From the NCBI GenBank assembly GCA_033398695.1, contig CM065804.1, positions 39,013,501-39,077,500 on the forward strand: a stretch of 64,000 nucleotides of DNA, read 5' to 3'. This document shows positions 56,606-64,000 of this stretch, in pieces. The stretch's first letter is position 1, and each line of letters starts with the position of its first letter. Under the pieces are notes generated by a model that worked only from the letters and a program-made list of their open reading frames with translations, searched no databases and was not told the DNA's origin. Source of the DNA: Orobanche coerulescens (lineage: Eukaryota > Streptophyta > Magnoliopsida > Lamiales > Orobanchaceae). Made by a program: the position numbers and the translations under genes.

Positions 56606-57130
56606 ATGTAATATCCGTACCTTCTATTTTTGGTAATTTCTATTATTGGTGTATGTTCGTTTCAGATGACTCGCTTGTTACCGTTTTGAAATTCTGAACC
56701 TAATTTGTTCTTGGAGATTTTCCGTTTGGACGAGTTTCGGGGATGATTTTGCATAATTTCATCTTGAATTATATCTTGTCGCATGTACGTTCGATTCTCG
56801 TAAAACTCGTTCATTTTCGTTGTTTCTTGGTTTGCATAAGTTTGTATGGTTGAGTTAGTCGTGTTGAAACTTTTGGTTTGTTAATCCGACGTCGTATCAT
56901 GATTTTCGGGCACTTGGGCCATTTTTGTAATTTCCCATAAGTTTAGGGAATTTCACTTTGTTTGTTGCATTACGGACTCTCCGATGTTCGGAATTATATT
57001 CTCTTTCAACGCTCAGCTTTGTCGTCTTAAATATTCCGTGTTTATGTTTCCGGATTCTGGTCTTGATTCGTGTGTCGATATTTTTGTGCTGTTGGCAGCA
57101 GAGTACTGAGCAGTACTGGACTGCTGCCTG

Positions 57131-57421
57131 AGTAGCGCACGCTACTCCGGACTTACTTGCGTGCGCTATCACTGTGTGGTTAGCGTACGCTAACCTGGGG
57201 TTCGTAGCGTGCGCTAACGATTTCAGCGGTCTGGACAGTAGGTTCAGTACTTTGGTACTGGACCAGGTAGCGTACGCTATTTCAGCGTTAACGCACGCTA
57301 ATTCCTAGCATTAGCGCACGCTAATCATGTTAGCCTGCGTACGCTAACTGGAGGACAGTAGGCAGACTGTTCTTCCACGCCCCGTTAGCGCACGCTAATG
57401 CTTGTGCGTAGCGTGCGCTAA
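57131..57421. repeat. Cluster of about ten short palindromes in U3
   Basis: Variants of TAGCGYRCGCTA. Perfect examples: GGTTAGCGTACGCTAACC (57178-57195), TAGCGTACGCTA (57268-57279), GCGTTAACGC (57285-57294). Near-perfect: 57131-57146, 57205-57216, 57310-57325, 57329-57348, 57384-57398 and 57405-57420. The cluster ends about ten bases before the TATA box. The truncated 5' LTR keeps the last five. Confidence 0.92.
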
Positions 57422-57431
57422 GTCTGTTTAA

Positions 57432-57439
57432 TATAAATA
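57432..57439 (+). promoter_or_regulatory. TATA box of Tekay-type 3' LTR
   Basis: TATAAATA immediately after the palindrome cluster, followed by a pyrimidine-rich leader. Confidence 0.7.
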
Positions 57440-58070
57440 GGACAGCAGCAGTCAACTTCGTCATTTTTCCATCATTTCTCATCCTTCTCGGCTTTGAGCG
57501 ATTCTAGATGAGGGTTAGGGCCGATTTCGACTGAACATCACCATCCACTACCGTCCGTGCATTCCTTGCGTGAATTCTTCGAGTTTCTAACACTTTCCAC
57601 CATCTGAATCAAGGTAAGAATCCCCGAAACCCTTGTTTTGAGATTTTGGGGAAATTTTGGGGATTTCGTGGGATTTGACTTCCTTAGTCCGAATTATCAT
57701 TGGATTATTGCTAGACTTTGATCATGTACTTGTAATCCTTCGTTTTATTGATGATTTGTGATTTTAAACTCCAAGTTCTCCATTGTTCGTCACTTATAGT
57801 CGACGATACCCAAGTTATGTTCGACTAATGGTTGCAGCGGGTAGAAATAGGATGTATTCCAATATTTTCGTAATTTTAAGATTAGTTGTTCATCGTTATT
57901 GTGTTAGGATCGGATTTGTGATGGTTATTCATTCCAAAACCTTTCCGTTCACCGTTTTCCTTCACGTCGTATTAATTAGGCAAGTACATGTATTATATTT
58001 CATTATGTGTGTACGGATTTGATGCGAATGATGTAAACTGTATTATTGAATGAATGTGATTGTTACTCTT

Positions 58071-58288
58071 CCACCTGGGTATGGCATGTGGCCTCTGGGG
58101 GCCGATACTAATGGGTACGGCCACGGGAGTGGACTTGGGTGCGTGTGTTGATGATCTTCCACCTGGGGACGGTTCGACGGGACCTCTGGGGGCCGATACT
58201 AATGGGTACGGCCGCGGAAGTGGTTTCTCACCTGGGGACGGTCCGACGGGACCTCTGGGGACCGATACTAATGGGTACGGTCGCGAGT
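58071..58288 (+). repeat. Tandem repeats in Tekay-type 3' LTR
   Basis: Same three-unit array as at 50902-51115. Confidence 0.88.
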
Positions 58289-58852
58289 TACCAAGCGTGG
58301 ATAATTGTGATGTGGAAAACTTGTTGATATACTGTTTTGGTGTTAATGTGATATTCCGAAATATTGATTTTCAAAATGACTTTCTTAACGATTTGTTTGC
58401 GTTGAATCGTGTATGTATATAATGTTGTGTAATTGTGTACTTGCACTAGCTATTCGAATGCTAACTCCTTAAATGGGGGAAATGCGTCTTATGCATTTCA
58501 GGTACTGGTCGAGCTGAGGAGCTGGCACGGGATGCGCATGCAAAGGATGGGTTGGCATGATGATGTGGCTCGAGTCTGTATTTTTTCTGTTTTGTCATTG
58601 CATTTGTTGAGTACTGGAGTTAGACTGTTTATTTTTAAACATGGTTTAAGTCCCCTGCGTTGGCAATAAATTGGTATTTAACCTATGTCTCATGTACTCC
58701 GTTAAAATGTTTTGGCCGAGGCCACGGCCTTATTTACTTTTTGGGTGCATCTTTTGGGTTATCATTGTGGTTTACGTGTCATGAGTTAGCCTGGTAGACC
58801 TCACGGGGGTTCTACGGCGTGTAATGTCCCATTTGTGATTTGGGGTGTTACA

Positions 58853-59385
58853 GAGCTTATGAACTTAATATCTTGCCTATTCCATTATTTTGGTTTTTAA
58901 TGCATCTAGCGAGCGAGATTTGAAGAGCTTGTTTTGAATCCACCGCATAGATAGGTTCGATTAAAGAGCTTGTTTTAATTGAATAAACTTAAGAAATAAT
59001 TGGGGTCAACAGAGCTTGTTGTTGGCTTCGGAATAGGAGTTCATGAGATTATAGAAGAGATAAGCGCTGCATTGAAACTTGAATTAATTCGAAACGGTGG
59101 ATAACGGAGCTAAGAACTATATTATTCCGTTAATTGATATTTTCAAATTTTTATTTCCTTGTTTATTTTATTTTATCTTACGCAATTTATTTTAGTTAAG
59201 ATCAGAAACAAACCCCCCCTTTTTTATTTTATTTTAATTGCACAAAGTACTTAATCCTTAATAAGTATAATTGATTTACCGTTCTCCGTAGGATCGACCC
59301 TTACTTGCCGATACTACTAGTTAGTAGAAGTAAGCCTAGGAAAAATATAAATAACTAATTTTGACGTGTCACGACAGCGCGGTGA
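58853..59385 (+). repeat. Athila/Tat-like LTR X4, right part
   Basis: It begins with the second TSD copy (GAGCT, 58853-58857) and completes the LTR. The last matching bases are GCGCGGT at 59383; the expected final CA reads GA. It is followed by unrelated sequence rather than a PBS, so it is the right border of the Athila/Tat-like array. Confidence 0.85.
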
Positions 59386-59945
59386 AGGCTGTTATCGCAT
59401 TCTACAGAGAATCTAGAGTTCTCGAATCGGGCATTAGGAGCTCAATTTTTGGAGTTCAAGTGGATATCACTCTGCAATCAGTCGAAAAAGTTTTTGGGAT
59501 GAAATCTCATGGAATTGCCGTCGAAGCCCCAAAAGCAAAATGCAGCCGACACGTGGCTGAAGATAAAGGCTCACGGGCAGCCATCAAAGTTGAAGTTGAC
59601 CGCCAAGAGAAGCGAGCTGAGGAAAGAGTATCTCTATGCGTTGGATATCACCAACAAAATAGTGATGGGGATAGCGGGCATCTACGACCAGTTGTCGTCA
59701 GCCAAGTTCATGGTTCTAAGAGCACTAATTCAGGATGAACCAATTGACTGGGCTGACTACATTTTCAGGTAACTGGTGCGCGAAGTCAACAAAGTCCAAT
59801 GGCTAGATGACGAGAAGAGATTCAAATCGAAGCTGGCCTTTAGGACGCAAATAAGTTGGATTTTGGAGCAGTTAGGTGTGGTGAAGGGAAATGCTGACCC
59901 ATTCCACATCAACAAGAGACTTGGTCACTTGGAACAAGAGACCTA
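59386..59945 (+). pseudogene. Plant transposon-type ORF relic, N-terminal part
   Basis: Readable pieces in two frames: AVIAFYRESRVLESG and VQVDITLQSVEKVFGM (to about 59550), then ADTWLKIKAHGQPSKLKL, KEYLYALDITNKIVMGIAGIY and LGVVKGNADPF (59540-59940), with a frameshift near 59540 and a stop at 59770. The order (short helix with FY, a 'V.F/V.I' strand, then Leu-rich helices) resembles the plant-specific domain annotated as putative plant transposon protein. That identification is from memory and tentative. It is the oldest sequence on this side, since elements are inserted on both sides. Confidence 0.45.
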
Positions 59946-61100
59946 AGGAGATTAGGCGGAGAGAGGAAAGCAGCTCAATTGTTAAGGGAAATGTCTGTAG
60001 AGCCAACTCCCTACAGATGCCCATCGAGCTCAGGCGAGTCTGATGGAGATCAAACTGCAGCCCGCGACCAACCTGCAGACCAGTTGATTCAGATTCAGAC
60101 AACACCCCAATTGCCATCCGTTTCAAGAGAAGGGGACCAGCCCCTGGAGAGCCATCCATGATTCACTCTTCACCAAAACCATCCCCCAAGAGGCCCAGGC
60201 GATTAGAGTTTGAAGAGAAAGAGCATCCAGATCAATACTCTACCCCTACACCAGATCACATAGAGGATCAGCCTGCTCCCTCCAGCCTGGAAACTCAAAT
60301 GGTTCCTATTCTAACCCCTCATTTCATGTCTGAAGAAGAAGAAGCAGGATTGATTATCCATATTGCTGAAGCAGACTACACTTTCAACCTACTCGAGAAC
60401 AACTTCCTTAACCTGTCTATAGAGCAACTTTTATTGGTAAAACAACACGCTCTCAAACATACTTTTGTCGATATTTTTGAGGAATGGAAAACTTTGAAAT
60501 TTGTTCCATTTACTCAACTGCAAGCTTTCATTGAAATGAGTAGCTGGGAGTATCCCCAGGCTACAGAGGATCTACTCATGCATTTTTGCAATGAGTCAGA
60601 CCTAATTTTGATGCTCCAGGAAGACTGGTTCATGTCCAATTTTAAAACCAACATGGACCAAGTCATCTATATCATTATGGGAAGTGTTTTTAATGGTTCT
60701 ATCAATGAGGATGGAGAAGTAAAAGAAAAAGAAATTAGAATCGAAGAGATAGTGGAAGAAGAAGAAGGAGTTGAAAAAGAATAAAAAGAAGAAAACATTA
60801 CAGTTGAAGAAAAAGAAGCAGAAAAAGAAAAAGAAAATGAAATTGAAAAACAATCTGGAGAAGTCGAAAAGACAGAGGAATTGGAAGAAGAAGAAGAAGG
60901 AGAGGAAGTCGAGCAGGAAGAAAAAGAAAATGATGATGATGCTGATAATGATGATGAGGATAAGAAAGGTGATGAGGATGAAAAGAAGGATGATGAAGAA
61001 GATAAGGAAGAAGAGAAGGAAGAAGAGAAAGAAGAAGAAAAGAAAGAGGAATAAGAGAAGGAAAAAGAGACAGAACAAGAAAAGTAAGGCAAAGATGAAG
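59946..61100 (+). pseudogene. ORF relic continuing to acidic Glu/Lys-rich tail
   Basis: The clear frame is 60158-60784 (208 codons): a Ser/Pro-rich start, a basic KRPRRLEFEEKE block, then a Leu-rich region (LSIEQLLLVKQHALKHTF, WKTLKFVPFTQLQAF), and a switch to Glu/Lys/Asp repeats. The acidic stretch continues past a TAA as GAA/GAT-rich DNA to about 61090. The 59946-60157 part is a Gln/Ser-rich linker. The function is unknown; the low-complexity tail is probably unstable. Confidence 0.5.
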
Positions 61101-61470
61101 CCAGAGCATATGAGGCTGGGGATTCTGCCCGCTACACTAGCCTAGATGGAGAAGAAGACAGATTAGGGACCCCAGAATAGACCCCATTTGATCAGCCGCC
61201 TGCGGACAGGAGTCTGCAGATAGGTAGGTCATATGCACACCTACCTGCAGGCGCAGAAAGCTCAGGTGAGCACTCTCTTTAGACATCACCCATCTCCCCT
61301 GTGATGACTGAGCTGATCCGCAACATCGTAAAGAATATGTTGAAGAGTTGCTTGCCACAAAAATCTCACCTGACCTGCAGACCATAAATGCCAAAATTGA
61401 TACTTTACTGCAGAGAAATGTTCCTCAACCTCCTCCTCCTACAAACTCCAGAATGCCCCTTGGCATGTCT
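61101..61470 (+). pseudogene. ORF relic, C-terminal part
   Basis: It continues in the acidic-tail frame with two TAG stops where CAG would fit (near 61178 and 61282): SLDGEEDRLGTPE, PFDQPPADRSLQIGRS, then a helical end (PDLQTINAKIDTLLQR) and a Pro-rich stretch. It is cut by the LTR at 61471. Confidence 0.42.
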
Positions 61471-61718
61471 TGTAATATCCGCATTTTTCTTTCCCTTGTA
61501 TTTTTATTTTTGTGTATTTCTCGATCGTGGTGACCCTCGTGTACCTTTCAGTGTATACTTCCTGTCAACTGTTGAACTGTATTCTCGTTATTGTTGTGCG
61601 GAACCGCCGTTTCGGGGTTGCCGTGGATCTATTTCGTGTTATTGGTTCCCAAATATTGATTCCTATCGCTTTTATTCTCTTTCCGGATCATTTTTATCAT
61701 TTTGGGACCCAAAAGGGG

Positions 61719-62008
61719 TGTGGGCCGCGGCACAAGATGTGTGCGCCGCGGCACACAAATTTCTCCAATTGTTGGTCGAGCGATCTGTACTGTGTGCCGC
61801 GGCACACCCATCCGGTGCTGCGGCACAGTGCCGAGCCAGTGCCGCGGCACACCCGTCCGGTGCCGCGGCACACTCGTATGTCATCTGCGACCAAAACCCG
61901 ACTGTACCGGGTGCCGCGGCACACCCAGTGTCTTGCGGCACCTGTCGAAACACAGGAGTAATTTTTCGGCCTGTGCCGCGGCACACTTCGGCTGTGCCGC
62001 GGCACACA
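61719..62008. repeat. Cluster of GTGCCGCGGCAC palindromes in U3
   Basis: Eight CCGCGG cores (61725, 61746, 61797, 61842, 61863, 61914, 61976, 61997) plus two variants (near 61818 and 61933). Several are perfect over 12-16 bases, for example GTGTGCCGCGGCACAC around 61797. Confidence 0.93.
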
Positions 62009-62025
62009 AAGCGGTCAACTGTGCA

Positions 62026-62048
62026 ATCTCGTCCTTATTAGACGAGAT
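62026..62048. repeat. Hairpin after palindrome cluster
   Basis: Eight-base arms ATCTCGTC and GACGAGAT around CTTATTA. It lies where the related LTR has its TATA box. Confidence 0.8.
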
Positions 62049-62660
62049 CGGCCATTTTCTCCTTCATTTCACCTGCGAGAGAGAGAGAGGCCTAAGGGGG
62101 GAGAACTACTCAAGCATTCTTCATTTGGGGGTCGATTTTCATCATCTTTCTTCGATTGTGAGGATCGGATAATCAATCTAACGCGTGTTCTAAGGATCTT
62201 GGTACTTGAATCCCCAAAGGTAATATTTCTAGAACCCTATTTTCGATTAATTTGGGGGTTTTGGGTTTTTCTTCCGATTCGTTCCGTTTTGTTGGTGGAT
62301 TCATGATGAATACGATTAATATTGTTAGTATCTTTAGTTTTTCCTACGGATTCATGGATATTTTGTGGATTTTTACGGAATCGAGAGGGTTTGGTTGTGG
62401 TCCGCCCTCGTTGTTATTTTTGGTACGAATATACATGAATCGTAGGCGGGTTTCCGGGTGTATTCCATTTCCGTAATCGTCTAGAGTTGATTGTGATTGT
62501 GTTATTCGAATCGTTAGGTTCATTTCCGCCGGTTCCTTGCGGTCGTGTTCAACTCTTCCTTTCCGTTCGTATGACCGTCTATTAACCGAGGCAAGTATCC
62601 TTATGAACTTACGATCTTGACATAGTAGTTTTGTATGAGAAATTGTGTGTGTGTGTATGC

Positions 62661-62792
62661 TCACTACGGGTTAGATCCGACGGGGTCTCGGTAGGGCTCC
62701 ACGAAGCTGTGGAACCGCGAGCTTGCTGTTAACCACTGTGGGTTAGATCCGACGGGGTCTCGGCAGGGATCCACGAAGCTGTGGGTCCGCGG
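62661..62792 (+). repeat. Twofold tandem repeat in second Tekay-type LTR
   Basis: Two units of about 70 bp with 'gggttagatccgacggggtc' and 'ccacgaagctgtgg'. Same position as the three-unit repeat of the other Tekay-type LTR, but different sequence. Confidence 0.88.
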
Positions 62793-63362
62793 TTAATTGT
62801 GGTGCATTTTTACAAATGTGGTTTGATCATTGGCATTTCCGGAAATGAGTGTTTTGGAACTATGTTTTCTTGAATTGCATGCATTACTATATGTGTAAGA
62901 TGTAAGTCGTTCATCTGGTTACTTGTACTAGCGTAATTGCTAACCCCTCTGGGGACCCGTTTTGGGGAAATTCGTTTTATGAATTTCAGGTCAGGTTCAT
63001 CGAGACGAGCGGGCGCTGGACCAGTATGCAGATGATGGCCGTGCGTGATGATTGTGCACGAGTGGTGTCTTGTTGTTTTCTATCTTTTACCTTTGTGGTC
63101 TTTAAACTAATAGAAGTACTCGAGTACTTAAGAACTTTTACTTGTCGGGATGGTATTGTTGTTTATTATGTTGTGATGGATATGGTGTCATGTTTGACCG
63201 GTTAAACCGGGTGAATTATTTTGTTGGGCGTCTTTATGACGAGGTATTTTTCTGTTGTCTCTGTGAGTCGATGAGTATGATGCTTGTTCAGCCTGGTGGG
63301 TCCCATGTAGGGATTCACGGCGCTGTAATATACCTCGGATATCCTGGGGGTGTTACAGAAAA

Positions 63363-63374
63363 TGGTATCAGAGA
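63363..63374 (+). other. Second Tekay-type primer binding site
   Basis: TGGTATCAGAGA, tRNA-Met complement with the last base changed, five bases after the LTR end. Confidence 0.83.
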
Positions 63375-63595
63375 TCTAGGTTTATGGATACCTAGGCTTG
63401 TCGGTTTATTGGGTCTTGTTGTGTTTTGTTTTGCACATCATCGTCACGCTGCCATGATTCCGGTACTACCAGTGTCCGTAAGTTTTCCTTCCTCTGTTCA
63501 TTATTTCCTTGTATCGTACCTTTGATTCTCGACTTGTGATTGTTCTTTTCTCGTACTTACCCTCGTATGGCTTTTGCTACTTATTTAACTCCAGT

Positions 63596-64000
63596 ATGGA
63601 TGCTGGAAGAGGTCGTGGTCGCGGTCGTGGTCGTGGATGCGGCCGGGACGTGGGGCGCCGGTGGGGCGGCCACGTCGCGATCTTCGGGAGCCGGCGACCG
63701 GCGACCGTCATAGCCATGCTTCTTCTCAGAGCGTGCCGACCTCGGTATTGCGGCCGTTATGCAGCAAATGGTGAACCAAATGGCGGCAATAGCTCGGGCG
63801 GTTCGAACCCGGATCGTGCCCACGCTAATCGGGCGGAGCGGATCGATGGCTCCAAGATGTTATCAAGATGCATCCTCCTCGGTTTTCGGGAGCTTCAGAC
63901 CCGATTGGGCGGGAAGGGTGGATCAAGGAGATATCTAAGGTCTTCGTTGCCACTAAGCTCCCGAGGACCGTAAAGTCCCTATTGCTCAATACTTTCTCAT
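63596..64000 (+). pseudogene. Second Tekay-type Gag, N-terminal part, partial
   Basis: ATG at 63596 starts an Arg/Gly-rich N-terminus ([14 protein letters not shown]). The frame then shifts several times. IAAVMQQMVNQMAAIARAV (about 63740-63805) is in another frame, and [19 protein letters not shown] (from about 63846) in yet another, with a further shift near 63960. These pieces match the Gag at 51947 in order, so the assignment is firm though the gene is broken as given. It runs off the window. Confidence 0.82.

Larger units (their letters stand above)
50110..58852 (+). mobile_element. Tekay-type Ty3/gypsy chromovirus, near complete but inactive
   Basis: 8743 bp with a truncated 5' LTR (50110-51686), tRNA-Met-type PBS, one long gag-pol with chromodomain end, a polypurine tract and a full 3' LTR (56607-58852), inside TSD GAGCT. 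By eye the LTRs differ at about two dozen positions over 1.57 kb, suggesting a fairly recent insertion. Defects: a probably lost start codon, two catalytic substitutions, a 5-bp duplication and a nonsense codon. Confidence 0.92.
56607..58852 (+). repeat. Tekay-type 3' LTR, full length
   Basis: 2246 bp, TGTAATATCC...GGTGTTACA. It contains the palindrome cluster (57131-57421), TATA box (57432-57439) and U5 tandem repeats (58071-58288). Its start matches the LTR at 61471, so the two families are related. Confidence 0.93.
25585..59385 (+). mobile_element. Tandem array of Gag-protease-only Athila/Tat-like elements, with two nested insertions
   Basis: Four LTRs of one family (X1 26974-28462, X2 31357-32508 truncated, X3 37437-38951, X4 49123-59385 interrupted) alternate with internal regions. 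PBS sites match tRNA-Asp, and Gag has the PHKHLKEFHVVCSS and LRAFPFSLKDSAKD blocks I associate with the Athila/Tat group. Protease is present, but no RT, RNase H or integrase motif is visible in either good internal copy. A copia element (39015-46191) and a Tekay-type element (50110-58852) are inserted later. The array is therefore non-autonomous and would depend on pol from a related element. Confidence 0.82.
61471..63357 (+). repeat. Second Tekay-type 5' LTR
   Basis: 1887 bp, TGTAATATCC...GGTGTTACA. Palindrome cluster at 61719-62008, a hairpin at 62026-62048, a purine-rich (GA) leader stretch, and a twofold repeat at 62661-62792. Pairing with a 3' LTR cannot be seen in this window. Confidence 0.88.
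61471..64000 (+). mobile_element. Second Tekay-type chromovirus, cut by window edge
   Basis: LTR 61471-63357, PBS 63363-63374 and the start of gag are visible; the rest lies outside. The LTR start (TGTAATATCC) and layout parallel the element at 50110-58852. If a 5-bp TSD exists, the left copy should be TGTCT (61466-61470). Confidence 0.85.

Noticed and set aside
60602..61109. Long Phe/Leu/Ser-rich minus-strand ORFs
   Set aside because: They are reverse-strand readings of the GAA-rich acidic tail, with no real protein features.
61629..62007. Overlapping ORFs in all frames across the GC-rich palindrome cluster
   Set aside because: They arise because CCGCGG repeats lack stop codons. No start, domain or conservation supports coding.

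Overview
This window is plant nuclear DNA built almost entirely of nested and tandem LTR retrotransposons. The evidence is PBS sites matching plant initiator-Met and Asp tRNAs, Ty3/gypsy polyproteins with C-terminal chromodomain-like ends, an Athila/Tat-type Gag, and Ty1/copia remnants. I found no convincing host gene, tRNA, rRNA or CRISPR. The setting suggests pericentromeric or similar heterochromatin of a eudicot. An asterid, perhaps Lamiales, is possible because the two extra non-pol ORFs resemble predicted proteins I associate with that order; this is weak evidence.

Layout. (1) 1-25584: tandem array of one Tekay/Del-like chromovirus on the minus strand, arranged internal A (partial) - LTR1 - internal B - LTR2 - internal C - LTR3 - internal D - LTR4, each LTR shared by its two neighbours. 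Diagnostic bases show A/LTR1 pairing with C/LTR3 and B/LTR2 with D/LTR4, so the array is a duplicated dimer of about 14.3 kb. All polyproteins are broken, and copies disagree mostly at CAG/CTG sites. (2) 25585-59385: a second array, on the plus strand, of an Athila/Tat-like element with tRNA-Asp PBS. It encodes Gag and protease, but no reverse transcriptase, RNase H or integrase is visible. Order: 3'UTR - LTR X1 - gag/PR - truncated LTR X2 - gag/PR - 3' ORF relic - 3'UTR - LTR X3 - rearranged unit with an inversion - 3'UTR - LTR X4. (3) 39015-46191: a Ty1/copia element (minus strand, TSD AAAAC) inserted just after the PBS of unit X3. It keeps only an RNase H tail of pol and carries a long additional ORF. 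(4) 50110-58852: a Tekay-type chromovirus (plus strand, TSD GAGCT) inserted in LTR X4. It has near-complete gag-pol with two catalytic substitutions and a 5' LTR that lost 672 bp. (5) 59386-61470: relic of an unidentified plant transposon-type ORF with an acidic tail. (6) 61471-64000: 5' LTR and gag start of another Tekay-type element, cut by the window edge.

Most unusual signals: the ABAB array; dense arrays of short perfect palindromes in the U3 of two related Tekay-type LTRs, same place but different sequence; a TATA box and pyrimidine-rich leader on the strand opposite to gag-pol in the family-1 LTR; a tandem Gag-protease-only family; the copia element whose PBS is fused to mid-RNase H and which carries an extra ORF; and copy differences concentrated at CWG, which suggest that many frame breaks may be sequencing or assembly error at CHG-methylated sites. 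All boundaries were read by eye; no alignment or database search was run.
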